NCBI GenBank assembly: GCA_035527845.1
Contig: DATKZT010000019.1
Span: forward strand, 9,180 to 73,179
From: JAUWKC01 sp035527845
GTDB taxonomy: Bacteria > Planctomycetota > Phycisphaerae > Sedimentisphaerales > Anaerobacaceae
Length of the DNA stretch: 64,000 nt
Reading direction: 5' to 3'
Shown: positions 23,765 through 33,294 of the stretch, in pieces
Numbering within the stretch: position 1 is the first letter of the stretch
Layout of the letters: every line of letters begins with the position of its first letter
Notes under the pieces: generated by a model
Database searches by the model: none
The model's input: only the letters and a program-made list of their open reading frames with translations
Told to the model about the DNA's origin: nothing
Program-made: the position numbers and the translations under genes

Positions 23765-26371
23765 ATGGATGCAATAAAGCAGAAATTAGAGCTCATCGAC
23801 GCGCAACTGGCTGGCCGCGCGGACCTGCACAGGCGAATCATAAGCACCGCCCCCCTGCTGTTTGCCGCCGTGGGCCTCATCAGCGGCATCCTTGTGCAAA
23901 ACATCATCTGCGGGTCGCAGGTCACCGGCCGCGGGCCACGCCTGCTGTGGCTCTGGCTACCGCTGCTTGCCTTGTTTGCGACGGCTACTATCGTTGTCTT
24001 TGTCAGGCAAGACCGTTTCACTAATCACCAGTCACCAGTTACCAATTACCAGTACGCCGCGGCATACCTGGCTTTGGGCTGCTTTGCCTGCCTGGGTGCG
24101 GTGCGCCTGATTGCCTTCCACACAGCCGGCGCCAACGAGGTCCGCAACCTCGTGGCCGACAAGCGCAGACTCGCAACCATTCGCGGCCTGATTGTCACCG
24201 AGCCCCACATCAACAGAAACCCCCAATGGGAGTTCTCAAGGTTCACACCCAGTGACCCGACCACAAGTTTCTACCTGAGAGTCCGTGAAGTGGAAGCCAC
24301 AACCGGCTGGGCCGATGTCACCGGAACCGTCAGGGTCCAGGTCGATGAGCCCGTCCTCGACCTCAAAGCCGGCGACTGCATCCAGGCCTACTGCTGGCTC
24401 GACAGGTTCACGGCCCCCACCAACCCGGGCCAGTTCGATGTCGCCCGATACCTCGCGCGCAAAAACATATTCATCGCCGCCGCCGTCAAGTCACGCGACG
24501 GCATGGAGATAATCGAAAACCGTTCCCAAGGTCTCTTCACAAAAATGAAAAGCAAAGTAAGGCGAACCGCCTCAAAGGCCCTTTTGTCCGGCCTGGACCC
24601 CGAAGACGAGAATCGAGGCCTGCTTGAAGCGCTGCTTTTGGGTTACAGGGGAAATATAAGCGCTGCCACCTACCGCGCCTTTCGCCAGACGGGGCTGCTG
24701 CATTTTATCAGCCTTTCCGGAATGCACCTGGGCATCCTCGTCGGCACGATATGGTGGCTGTGCAAGCTAATCGGCCTGATGAAGCGCGCCAGCGCCGCCG
24801 TCTGCATCATCGCCATAGCCGTCTTTCTGCTCATTGTCCCGCCCCGGGCGCCCACCGTAAGGGCCGCCATCATCTGCTGGGTCTTCTGCGCATCGTTGCT
24901 ATTCAAGCGACGTCCAAACCCGCTCAACACCCTGTCACTGGCCGCAATAATCCTGCTTCTCGTAAGACCGACGGACCTTTTCGAAGCCGGCTGGCAGCTC
25001 TCCTTCGCCTCCGTCCTCGGCATCCTGCTGTTTTGCAGGCGAACATACTCTTTCCTCTACGAGCAGATTACTCGTATGCCTAGGCCTGAAAAACCTCCGA
25101 TCCTAAAACGTTTCTTCCGCATAATCTCAAGGCCGGGTCCGTATCTGCTGGAGTTACTTACCACCGGCTTTACGGCGTGGCTCGGCGGCGCGGGGATATT
25201 GCTTTATCACTTCTATACAATCAACCCGCTTACATGTGTCTGGACTGTAATAGCCTTTCCCTTCGTGGCCGCCATCCTGACCGTGGGGCTGTTCAAGATG
25301 ATTCTGTCATTTCTGCTGCCCACCGCAGCGGCGCTGTTGGGCGTGATAACGGCAGGACTATCCAGCCTGCTGATTCGTATCGTAACACTTATTGCGGACC
25401 TTCACATATCGCAAATACTTGTTGGTCACGTGCCGCTCGCACTGCCGATTCTCTATTACGCCCTCGTCCTGTTCATCACCTTTGCCCGCTTCCGCCGGCC
25501 CCTGATAAAACACGCTGTCGCCGCGTTAGCAGCTTCCAGCCTGATTGCACTGCTCGGTCTGACCTACTGGCACAGAAACCATTCGCCAGACCTGATGATG
25601 ACGTGTCTGGATGTCGGCCACGGACAGGCCATCCTCGCACAACTGCCCGGGGGCGCCAACATCCTGTTTGACGCCGGCTCCATCGACAAGACCGACATAG
25701 GAACACGAATTGTAGGGCCCTTTCTCGACTACACCGGAACAAGCAGAATCGACGCCATCGTAGTCAGCCACAACGACGCCGACCACATAAACGGCATACC
25801 GGAAATAGTCGGGCACTGCAAAGTCAGCGCCATCTATGCCAATGATGCCTTTTTCGAAGACGCCGACCAATGGGGAACCGCCAGATTCCTCTGCCAGAGC
25901 CTGCTCGAAAAAGGCCTTATCGTCCACCGCCTGACAGAATGGTTGAATCCAGCGCCCAAAACCAGCGTCAAGTCTATCTGGCCAAGTGCCCGAATCGCTG
26001 AGGACCAACAGGTCCTCGACAATGACAAATCGCTCGTTACCCTTATCGAATTCGCCGGCAGAAAGATACTTCTGTGCTCCGACATCGAAGAGTTCGCGCA
26101 GCAGGAGCTTCTCCGCCTCTACCCCAATCTCAAAGCCGACATCGTCGTCGCCCCCCACCACGGCTCACGAAACACGCTCGACGCCGGCTTCATCGAGAGT
26201 CTCCGGCCCACAGTCCTGATATGCAGTTGCGCCAGAAGCGCACGCCAAAAGGGCCGCGTGGCCGAGCCGCCCAACGTCACACAATGCCTCTACACCCCCA
26301 CAGACGGCGCCGTTACAGTCCGCATAAGCAAGCACGGCGATATCACAACCGACCTGTCTGCAAAAAAATAG
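23765..26371 (+). CDS. comEC: ComEC/Rec2-family DNA uptake channel with metallo-beta-lactamase domain
   Basis: The protein has 868 residues from the ATG at 23765, chosen over a TTG 24 codons upstream because the relic at 23010 starts at the same place. An N-terminal soluble region with two hydrophobic segments (DUF4131-like) precedes the competence domain at about residues 270-560, with HFISLSGMHLGIL as its hallmark. The C-terminal metallo-beta-lactamase domain shows DVGHGQAILAQLPGG, VSHNDADHINGIPEI and APHHGSRNT. ComEC carries single-stranded DNA across the inner membrane during natural transformation. Other competence genes are not adjacent, but a prepilin peptidase lies 0.8 kb downstream. 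Confidence 0.94.
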   Translation: MDAIKQKLELIDAQLAGRADLHRRIISTAPLLFAAVGLISGILVQNIICGSQVTGRGPRLLWLWLPLLALFATATIVVFVRQDRFTNHQSPVTNYQYAAAYLALGCFACLGAVRLIAFHTAGANEVRNLVADKRRLATIRGLIVTEPHINRNPQWEFSRFTPSDPTTSFYLRVREVEATTGWADVTGTVRVQVDEPVLDLKAGDCIQAYCWLDRFTAPTNPGQFDVARYLARKNIFIAAAVKSRDGMEIIENRSQGLFTKMKSKVRRTASKALLSGLDPEDENRGLLEALLLGYRGNISAATYRAFRQTGLLHFISLSGMHLGILVGTIWWLCKLIGLMKRASAAVCIIAIAVFLLIVPPRAPTVRAAIICWVFCASLLFKRRPNPLNTLSLAAIILLLVRPTDLFEAGWQLSFASVLGILLFCRRTYSFLYEQITRMPRPEKPPILKRFFRIISRPGPYLLELLTTGFTAWLGGAGILLYHFYTINPLTCVWTVIAFPFVAAILTVGLFKMILSFLLPTAAALLGVITAGLSSLLIRIVTLIADLHISQILVGHVPLALPILYYALVLFITFARFRRPLIKHAVAALAASSLIALLGLTYWHRNHSPDLMMTCLDVGHGQAILAQLPGGANILFDAGSIDKTDIGTRIVGPFLDYTGTSRIDAIVVSHNDADHINGIPEIVGHCKVSAIYANDAFFEDADQWGTARFLCQSLLEKGLIVHRLTEWLNPAPKTSVKSIWPSARIAEDQQVLDNDKSLVTLIEFAGRKILLCSDIEEFAQQELLRLYPNLKADIVVAPHHGSRNTLDAGFIESLRPTVLICSCARSARQKGRVAEPPNVTQCLYTPTDGAVTVRISKHGDITTDLSAKK

Positions 26372-26392
26372 CCCTTACCAAATAAGGGCTAT
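26362..26392 (-). terminator. Intrinsic terminator for the OmpA-type gene
   Basis: ATAGCCCTTA at 26368-26377 and TAAGGGCTAT at 26383-26392 form a perfect 10-base-pair stem with a 5-base loop. Read on the minus strand it is followed by seven T residues. It ends transcription of the gene at 26435-27094 and includes the last codons and stop of comEC on the other strand. Confidence 0.85.
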
Positions 26393-26434
26393 CCACCTGC
26401 CAACAAAAACTGCCCCCTCACAAACGGCCAATTA

Positions 26435-27094
26435 TCACCGCACGTGGACCACAATCTCGACCCTGCGGTTCTTTGCCCTGCCTGCCGCTGCGCTGTTGTC
26501 GGCAACCGGCCGCCACTCTCCGCACCCAACCGCGCGTATCTGGTCCGGCGCAATACCACGCTCCACAAGATAACGAACCACGGAAAGGGCCCGCTGGGCG
26601 GAAAGCTCCCAGTTGTCCTTCCACGGCGATCTCTTGATCGGGTCCGTATCAGTGTGACCCACAACGTCTATCTTCCGCCCCGGGTACTTGCTCCGCAATA
26701 CCGACTCGATATGATCGAGCTCCTTGCTGGTCGCACTCTTGAGCGTCGCCTTGCCGGAGTTGAAAAGTATCGTGTTGTCAAGCGTTACTGTAATGGTTCC
26801 CGCCGCCGCATCCAGAGTTACGTCGTAGCCCTCTCCGAAACCCGCCACCTCCGCGGGGCTTTGCTTGCGCTCTCTCATCTGTCGTTGAAGCTCTTCTATC
26901 GTCTGCTGGCTCTGCGAAAGACGCTCCGAAAGCTGACCCTTATCCAGCTGCTCCCGTTCATACAGTCCGTTCACATTATTATACTTGACCTCCAGGTCTT
27001 TGTATTTCTGCTCCCAGTTAGTGCAGCCGGCAAGAACCAGAACAGATGTGAAGATGACGGTAAGAATGGCTGTTTTTCTGTTAACAATGGACAT
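26435..27094 (-). CDS. OmpA/Pal-type peptidoglycan-associated lipoprotein
   Basis: The protein has 219 residues with a lipoprotein signal; the lipobox LAGC places the modified Cys at residue 24. A charged coiled coil spans about residues 30-80 (Glu/Gln/Lys/Arg heptads). The OmpA C-terminal domain follows: NTILFNSGKATLK, then DVVGHTDTDPIKR, then LSAQRALSVVRYL and the final RRVEI. The Asp and Arg that bind diaminopimelate in peptidoglycan are present. It should link the outer membrane to the wall. AAAGGAGGTG before the ATG is a strong ribosome-binding site. An intrinsic terminator lies directly downstream. Confidence 0.92.
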   Translation of the reverse strand: MSIVNRKTAILTVIFTSVLVLAGCTNWEQKYKDLEVKYNNVNGLYEREQLDKGQLSERLSQSQQTIEELQRQMRERKQSPAEVAGFGEGYDVTLDAAAGTITVTLDNTILFNSGKATLKSATSKELDHIESVLRSKYPGRKIDVVGHTDTDPIKRSPWKDNWELSAQRALSVVRYLVERGIAPDQIRAVGCGEWRPVADNSAAAGRAKNRRVEIVVHVR

Positions 27095-27141
27095 TTGACA
27101 CCTCCTTTAATATCGGCAACCACTTCATAAATTATTTAATT

Positions 27142-28338
27142 TTAGTGAAAACGTATAAAATTCCAGTAACTGAAAATCCGGTCGTGTAGAATCATAACAG
27201 TCAGAATACCCAAAGACAAGAACGGACCATAAGGAATCTGACGGGTCTTGCGGAAGAGCATCTGCGAGCCGGCCCACAGCAGCCCGAAAAACGGCGCAAC
27301 GAAGAACGCCACGACTACAAAAAGAGGCCCGATCGTCGCTCCGGCGGCACCCATCAAATGGACGTCGCCAAGGCCCATTGCCTCCTTTCCAAACCCCAGC
27401 GTGCCTAAGATGCGAGTTACCCATACCACACCGCAGCCCACGAAGTAGCCCCACAGGCTGCCCAGCAGCCCTGCCACAAACGGCCGCTGTGAAAAATCCA
27501 CCCACCAGGCGTGTATCGAGGGTGCCATTTTGCACATCAGATAGCCGCCCACCGAGCAAGCCACAATAGGCAACAAAAAGACTATTTCCCTGCATATCTC
27601 GCGCCGGTGGTTCAACTGCTGCTCAGCGGATTGCTCCCCCTGTGCGGTTGAATCTCCCGCCGGCCCGGCACTATCCCTGGGCGAATCGACGCTCCAATCA
27701 TCGCCTTCGGATTCATAACTCCTTTTAATAACGCCAGTTGCGACAAGAAGCAACGATATTCCAAGCCCAATTAAAGCTCCGGCAGCAAGAGAACCAGTGC
27801 CCGCCCCGGCACTTGGCAGGATGGCCCGCTGGTCGATTACGTTTGGGTCAATTATGAACCCTCCGATTGCTGAGCCTGCCAGCCCCAGAAAAGTCGCAAA
27901 CCAGCACACCGAGATGGGTATAACCCACAACTCGAGGTCTATTGCTGAAGCCGCAATCAAAGAACCTAACAAAATAATGTGAAGAACGTACACATACCAG
28001 CCGCCTTCCAGAAACACCGGTATGCTCGGCCGCAAATCTGTGTGGAAATATGCCACAAAAAGGCCTGCGAAAACGGCGCCTGTCAGCAGCTCGATAACAA
28101 AATATCGCGGCGAGATTGGCGCCTTGCAGCGGCGGCACTTCGCCCCCAGAGCCAGCCACGAAAGCAGCGGGACGTTATCATAAAAACGAATGAGTGCCCC
28201 ACACGATGGACACGATGAACCGGGGCGAACCAGCGATTTGTCGCGTGGAAGCCGATAGACGACGACGTTCAGAAAGCTCCCCACGCAACAGCCGAATGCG
28301 AAAATGAAGATCAACCAAAGCCAGTCCAACAAGGCCAC
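27142..28338 (-). CDS. Prepilin peptidase (type IV leader peptidase, A24 family)
   Basis: This 398-residue inner-membrane aspartyl protease cuts and N-methylates type IV pilin-like precursors. The N-terminal methylase domain contains GSFLNVVVYRLPRDKSL and the four Cys of CPSC and CRRC. The active-site Asp residues are in SAIDLELWVIP and GLGDVHLMG. A hydrophilic insert of about 45 residues (around 205-250, Ser/Asp/Glu-rich) makes it longer than the usual 230-290 residues. The start is GTG with AAAGGAGGC a few bases upstream. It may serve pseudopilins of a type II secretion or competence system, though none is in the window. Confidence 0.93.
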   Translation of the reverse strand: MALLDWLWLIFIFAFGCCVGSFLNVVVYRLPRDKSLVRPGSSCPSCGALIRFYDNVPLLSWLALGAKCRRCKAPISPRYFVIELLTGAVFAGLFVAYFHTDLRPSIPVFLEGGWYVYVLHIILLGSLIAASAIDLELWVIPISVCWFATFLGLAGSAIGGFIIDPNVIDQRAILPSAGAGTGSLAAGALIGLGISLLLVATGVIKRSYESEGDDWSVDSPRDSAGPAGDSTAQGEQSAEQQLNHRREICREIVFLLPIVACSVGGYLMCKMAPSIHAWWVDFSQRPFVAGLLGSLWGYFVGCGVVWVTRILGTLGFGKEAMGLGDVHLMGAAGATIGPLFVVVAFFVAPFFGLLWAGSQMLFRKTRQIPYGPFLSLGILTVMILHDRIFSYWNFIRFH

Positions 28339-28462
28339 AATGCCTCCTTTGCATCACATTACAGAATCCGTCCATAAGACTATATCGAAAACAATGGGCT
28401 GTGTACACTATTTTCTCACCGCTGGCTTTAACGCCGTTCAGGCAAGCCAGAAATGAGCCACG

Positions 28463-31075
28463 TCAGCGATTCAGCGGTCTGATCTCAAAATGGTCCATAT
28501 CCGCGCCGGCATCGCTTATCAGCACATAAGCGGCATTGGACTCGCTGAACGGCTCGCCCAGATACAGGCCTTCGGCGCTCTGCGGAATTTCTGTTGTGGG
28601 TTCATCGCCGTTGATTCCGTAAAAGACCCGGCAGCGCCCGCTTTGTTCGTCGTACGTGAACCTCGCCTTCATAGACGTTGGAAATTTCGCGAACTTCACC
28701 GGCTCCCCGCGCGGCCTCTTGTAGTCCGGCTTCGGATTCTGGTCCTTCAAATAAAGATTTAACTGCTCTCCGGAAGAATTGAAACTCAAAAACCACGTCA
28801 CGCGGAACTTGTCCTTGAATCCGAACGACACCTCACGCCACGAGAAACGAGGATCCAGCCTCATATTATCCAGAGCGAAAACCGCATCGAAAGAGCCTGC
28901 GCCCACGACCCGGGTAAGCCCGCCGTAGGCCATTATCGAGTTGATGGTGTACTGCCCCTTGCCGTTAAACCCGCCCGTATAGCTCTTGTAGTTGCCCCAG
29001 TGGTCGAGGTCGAACTGGGGGCCCTTGAAGCTCTCGACCTCGTGCTTGACCCTTACGGGCTCGCCCGGCGCCGGCTGAGGCGTCATCATCCACTTCTGGT
29101 TGAACGCGTAGTGCTGCCGGCTGCTGATCAGATGAATTACGCCGTCCAGACCCTGGCACACCGAAAGATAGCCCCGATGCTCGCTGCTCCGCCCCCCGAC
29201 GGTCACCATGCCCCCATCTGTGCACTCGGCGAACTGCGGCGGACCGTCCGGCGCCATGACTCGCTTGTAAGGCCACGTTTTGCCCTCATCGAGCGACAAA
29301 GCGCCGAACATCTCGGTGGCCTGGAACTGGTTGCCGTTTTCATCCGTTATCATCATCGGAACGCCGCACTGGCCGTTCAGGTTGCCGAACGTTGCCATAA
29401 ACAGCGCCCCATTTCTGAGCTTCAAAAGTGCGAGCCTCTGGCCTCCGCCAATGGGATGAAATTCGCTCGGCGAATAAGTGAATGTCTTGCCGAGGTCGGT
29501 AGATACGCTCATGGGCATTCTATCATTGATGCGGCCGGCCCTTACAAAACCTAAAATCGTCCCATTGTTAAGCTGCACCGCGCCCGGATGATTGCCGCCA
29601 ATGGCCCCACCCGAATTCGCCCATGTGAGTCCCTTGTCCCAACTGGTATACAGCCCGCCGCCGTCCATCGTCAGGGCAATGCCGCCGCCCTTCAGGCCTA
29701 TTACCGCCTCACTAACCTGAATGCTCTTTTCGTGGTCCGGACTTATGAGCATTGCCTTCGACCACGTCGCGCCGCTGTCGGTCGATTTGCGCATCACAAC
29801 CGCCATCCGCGCCCAGTTCGAAGAAACCGACATTGAGTTGAAATGGTAAATCGTCCCATTGTCATCGTACCACAATGAAAGGGCCGTGTCATTCCGGTCC
29901 GGCGGGTCCCAGAACGGCGACGCCAGCTCCCACTTTTTCGCGCCGTAACGAAGCCTGCTTGCGCAAACGGCCATGTTCCGCTCCCGCTCACCAATACCCG
30001 TGTACCAGATCGCCAGAAGGTCCCCGTTGGGACATTCGACTATCGCGGGGCAGTGATTGTGACCGGCAAATACCGGGCCGTTGTACTCCTTCGGAATCTG
30101 CACGTACTTGCGCGGACCCTCGAAATAAGGCTCCTTCGGGTCGGGGCCTCGCCGCACCAAAGCCGGATCCCGCTCAACAACATTCTGCTGATTAAGCGGA
30201 GGCGCCGGAACAGCCACACCCTTCGTATCAGGCATCTCGCCTATCACAACACGAAAGCCTATCAGCCAGTGCTTGTCCTCCGGCACCGTCCCCATTCGAT
30301 TCGCCGACCGAAGATAATAAATATGTGTCCCGTGACTGCCGCCCCGCAGGACCTTGAAGTCCCCATCGACGCACCCAACCGGGTCCTGCTGAGAAGCCGC
30401 CACGTACGGTCCATACCAGTCATTGCACCACTCCTCAACATTGCCGTGCATATCGTAAAGACCCCATGCGTTCGGCGTCGTCCTGCCTACAAACAGCGGA
30501 ACATCTTTCGGCACCCCCAGCATGGAAGCGTTCTTGCGAAACTCTTCGCCAAGCGTGTCACCCACATTAAAGGGCGTCGTCGTTCCCGCCCGGCAGGCGT
30601 ATTCCCATTCCGCATCCGTCGGCAAACGGTAAGGCAAACCTTCCTTATCGGCCAGCCACCGGCAAAAGGCCTGGGCATCGTACCAGTTCACATTTATGAC
30701 CGCCTCATCATCTTCCTCTGAAAGACCCGCGTCCCTGCCCCGCAGCTTACTGTGTTCGGCATCGAACAGCTCGTACTGCTTGTTCGTCACCTCGACCACA
30801 CCCATATAGAAGGGTTTTGTAATCGTAACCTTATGATTCGGCCGCTCATCGAAGTCTCCGTCAAACTGCGTCCCCCGGTGATTCGCCAGCTCGCGCGGAA
30901 GCGGCGTCTTGCCCACTCCCATCTCGAACGTCCCGGGCCCAATCCGAACGAATTTCATCCCTGCAAAGTTCGTATACTCCTTGCCGCAGGGCGCGTCCGC
31001 TCCATAAGAACCCGCCACGCCAATCGTGCAAACCACCGCAATACTCAAGGCCAAACCAAAAAACATTCTTTTCAT
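28463..31075 (-). CDS. Secreted formylglycine-generating-enzyme-like domain fused to a sialidase-type propeller
   Basis: The protein has 870 residues with a signal peptide ending near residue 25. Residues about 40-290 form an FGE/SUMF1-type domain: RIGPGTFEMGV, VNWYDAQAFCRWLADKEG, YRLPTDAEWEYACRAGT and GNVEEWCNDWYG. The Cys pair of active FGE enzymes is not obvious, so a carbohydrate-binding or scaffold role is more likely. Residues about 330-640 look like a BNR/sialidase propeller with NSGGAIGGNHPGAVQLNNGT and SLDEGKTWPYKR, where the Asp-box pattern S-x-D-x-G-x-T-W is visible. The final 220 residues look like a jelly-roll lectin domain. AAGGGGTG precedes the ATG. Confidence 0.82.
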   Translation of the reverse strand: MKRMFFGLALSIAVVCTIGVAGSYGADAPCGKEYTNFAGMKFVRIGPGTFEMGVGKTPLPRELANHRGTQFDGDFDERPNHKVTITKPFYMGVVEVTNKQYELFDAEHSKLRGRDAGLSEEDDEAVINVNWYDAQAFCRWLADKEGLPYRLPTDAEWEYACRAGTTTPFNVGDTLGEEFRKNASMLGVPKDVPLFVGRTTPNAWGLYDMHGNVEEWCNDWYGPYVAASQQDPVGCVDGDFKVLRGGSHGTHIYYLRSANRMGTVPEDKHWLIGFRVVIGEMPDTKGVAVPAPPLNQQNVVERDPALVRRGPDPKEPYFEGPRKYVQIPKEYNGPVFAGHNHCPAIVECPNGDLLAIWYTGIGERERNMAVCASRLRYGAKKWELASPFWDPPDRNDTALSLWYDDNGTIYHFNSMSVSSNWARMAVVMRKSTDSGATWSKAMLISPDHEKSIQVSEAVIGLKGGGIALTMDGGGLYTSWDKGLTWANSGGAIGGNHPGAVQLNNGTILGFVRAGRINDRMPMSVSTDLGKTFTYSPSEFHPIGGGQRLALLKLRNGALFMATFGNLNGQCGVPMMITDENGNQFQATEMFGALSLDEGKTWPYKRVMAPDGPPQFAECTDGGMVTVGGRSSEHRGYLSVCQGLDGVIHLISSRQHYAFNQKWMMTPQPAPGEPVRVKHEVESFKGPQFDLDHWGNYKSYTGGFNGKGQYTINSIMAYGGLTRVVGAGSFDAVFALDNMRLDPRFSWREVSFGFKDKFRVTWFLSFNSSGEQLNLYLKDQNPKPDYKRPRGEPVKFAKFPTSMKARFTYDEQSGRCRVFYGINGDEPTTEIPQSAEGLYLGEPFSESNAAYVLISDAGADMDHFEIRPLNR

Positions 31076-31159
31076 CTGTACACCCCTTAAAAATGATTGA
31101 ACTGCTTCTGCTGCGAAATACGGGTCTTTCGCTCAAATAGTTCGGAATCCAAAATCAAA

Positions 31160-32383
31160 TCACTTCTCTTTATCCCGGTCCGCGATTGCCGCGACTTTCA
31201 TAGGCAAGCCAAACAACCGAATAAAACCCTTCGCATCCGTCGGGTCGTATTCAGCCCCCATTTTGAAGCTCGCTAAATCTTTCTGATACAGACTGTTCGG
31301 ACTCTTCGCACCGGCTGGCGTGCACCGCCCCTTGAACAGCTTCAGCCGCACCGACCCGGTGACATTGCGCTGCGTGACATGCACAAACGCATCCAGCGCC
31401 TTGCGCAGCGGAGAAAACCACTGCCCGTAATAAACCAGCTCCGCGTATTTTAGCGCGACCTGCTGCTTGTAGTGCATCGTCTCACGCTCCAGCGTCAGGC
31501 TCTCGAGCACACGGTGCGCCGTCATCAGAATCGTCCCGCCGGGAGTCTCATAGACGCCCCGTGACTTCATCCCCACCAGCCGGTTCTCAACCACGTCCGC
31601 CTGACCGACGCCGTGTTTTCCACCGAGGCGATTCAACGCCTCAATCAGCTTGACGCCGCCCATCTTCTTGCCGTTCAGCGAGACAGGAACGCCCTGCTTG
31701 AATCCAATCTCCACGTAATACGCTTTGTCGGGCGCCTTCGCCGCCGGGCGTGATATTACGAACAAACCATCCTTCGGCTCATTACCGGGGTCCTCGAGGT
31801 CCGCACCCTCGTGGCTGATGTGCCAGAGGTTGCGGTCACGGGAATATATGCTCTTCTTGCTTTGCTCTATGGGTATCTTGTGCTCCTTCGCGTAGTCCAC
31901 CGCCGCCTCGCGGGACGTCAGCTCGAACCTGGGGTCCTTCCACGGTGCGATTATCTTCAAAGACGGGTCCAGCGCCATATACGTCAGCTCGAACCGCACC
32001 TGATCGTTGCCCTTGCCCGTCGCCCCGTGCGCAACCGCCGTCGCTCCTTCCGCATGCGCAACTTCCACCTGATGCTTCGCAATCAAAGGCCTCGCAATAC
32101 TCGTACCCAGCAGGTACTCGTTTTCATAAACGGCGCCCGCCTTCAGCATCGGCCACAGGTAATCCTCCACGAACTCCTTGCGCAAATCCTTCACCACGCA
32201 CTTGACCGCCCCCGACTGCAGCGCCTTGCGCTTGATGCCCGCAAGCTCGTCGCCCTGCCCCAGTTCCGCAGCAAACGCTATCACCTCGTACCCGTACGTC
32301 TCCTTCAGCCACGGAAGTATAACACTCGTATCCAGCCCGCCGCTGTACGCCAAAACCACCTTCTCAACCTTGCCTTTAACCAT
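31160..32383 (-). CDS. argG: Argininosuccinate synthase
   Basis: This enzyme joins citrulline and aspartate with ATP in arginine synthesis. The start at 32383 gives 407 residues, matching the family; an open frame 34 codons longer begins inside the upstream HEPN gene and was rejected. The ATP-binding loop is LAYSGGLDTSVILPWL, and the second substrate loop is AHGATGKGNDQVRFEL. The tail KGFIRLFGLPMKVAA is typical. It lies 22 bases after a HEPN toxin gene, so it may be co-transcribed with that module. No argininosuccinate lyase is nearby. Confidence 0.97.
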   Translation of the reverse strand: MVKGKVEKVVLAYSGGLDTSVILPWLKETYGYEVIAFAAELGQGDELAGIKRKALQSGAVKCVVKDLRKEFVEDYLWPMLKAGAVYENEYLLGTSIARPLIAKHQVEVAHAEGATAVAHGATGKGNDQVRFELTYMALDPSLKIIAPWKDPRFELTSREAAVDYAKEHKIPIEQSKKSIYSRDRNLWHISHEGADLEDPGNEPKDGLFVISRPAAKAPDKAYYVEIGFKQGVPVSLNGKKMGGVKLIEALNRLGGKHGVGQADVVENRLVGMKSRGVYETPGGTILMTAHRVLESLTLERETMHYKQQVALKYAELVYYGQWFSPLRKALDAFVHVTQRNVTGSVRLKLFKGRCTPAGAKSPNSLYQKDLASFKMGAEYDPTDAKGFIRLFGLPMKVAAIADRDKEK

Positions 32384-32405
32384 ATCAAAACGCTCCAGTA
32401 TATGT

Positions 32406-32792
32406 TTATGCCTCCAGCCCAAGTGCGACGCGCGCCGCAGTTCGAAACTTCCGGCACCGCCGCTGCGCATCAAGTGCCGCTTCATTGTCAGCCGATTCCC
32501 CCGGATAGCGGAAAGTCACCGCAAAATCCGAAAGATAAGCAAGGTCCTCCCGAAAACCCTCCCACTCCGGCTGGATGCCAAGAACCTGTTCGAGAAGAGC
32601 TACCAAATCGTGGATTTTGCTGAAGGAAATACCTCCTTCGCAAAACCGCGCCTTGAGGTACTTCTCGGCGCACTGTTGGGCATGAAAACAAATGCCGTCA
32701 TAGTTGGCCTCGCTGCCCACCGCGCATTCCCGCTCCATCATGGCAAAATCGCCTTCGGCCTTGGCTACCCACTCAGCGGCAATCGGCTTCAT
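32406..32792 (-). CDS. HEPN-domain protein, module A
   Basis: The protein has 128 residues from the ATG at 32792, where AAAGGTG precedes. HEPN helices are seen in EWVAKAEGDFAMMERE and ICFHAQQCAEKYLKARF, then KIHDLVALLEQVLG. The strict R-x4-6-H nuclease motif of HepT is not clear, so it may be of the non-catalytic or substrate-binding HEPN class. Its start overlaps the end of the nucleotidyltransferase gene by 20 bases, which makes the two a coupled unit. Such pairs behave as toxin-antitoxin systems when the HEPN protein is an RNase; here that is inferred. Confidence 0.85.
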   Translation of the reverse strand: MKPIAAEWVAKAEGDFAMMERECAVGSEANYDGICFHAQQCAEKYLKARFCEGGISFSKIHDLVALLEQVLGIQPEWEGFREDLAYLSDFAVTFRYPGESADNEAALDAQRRCRKFRTAARVALGLEA

Positions 32793-33123
32793 AGAGCACC
32801 TTTCCTTCTCCAAGAATTTCACGCATAAAATCGTCGCCCATCGCCAAACGTTCACGCACCTTCTCCGGCGTCCGCACCAGCAGGTCTACAGCGAACCCCG
32901 GCCGCAGCTTCATCCTGATCTCCACTGACTTGTCCACACTCCTTTTCTCGAATCGAACAACGACCAGCAGGTCCACATCAGAGTCTTCTGTGACCGTGCC
33001 CCGAGCATAGGAACCAAAGAGCACGACCTTTTCAGCGCCAAACTCCCGGCCGACCCGTCGACCAAACTCCTCTATCTTGTTCATCGCAACCATCACCGGC
33101 AAATTCCCATAGCATTCACCCAT
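32773..33123 (-). CDS. MNT-type nucleotidyltransferase, module A
   Basis: The 116-residue protein has a minimal nucleotidyltransferase fold. The active-site signature is VVLFGSYARGTVTEDSDVDL: GS, then DxD about ten residues later. A third acidic residue is likely Asp in GFAVDLLVR. The 5' end is ambiguous: ATG codons also occur 10 and 13 codons in, and the 13-codon one would give a more usual N-terminus. It is the first gene of the pair. Relatives such as MntA add AMP to the partner HEPN toxin; whether this one does is unknown. Confidence 0.87.
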   Translation of the reverse strand: MGECYGNLPVMVAMNKIEEFGRRVGREFGAEKVVLFGSYARGTVTEDSDVDLLVVVRFEKRSVDKSVEIRMKLRPGFAVDLLVRTPEKVRERLAMGDDFMREILGEGKVLYEADCR

Positions 33124-33294
33124 TTTCTCGCTGACAAGCCGGACACACGAAGCGAAACCGCCTTACATTTTCTCGGCTCTCAATACTCCGGATTCCATCA
33201 ATACCGCAACTTTCGTTAGATTCTATTGGTAAGTACTAATCGCCTTAGACAACAGCCCCACATAAAGAACCTCGCTGTTGAGAATTGGACTGTG

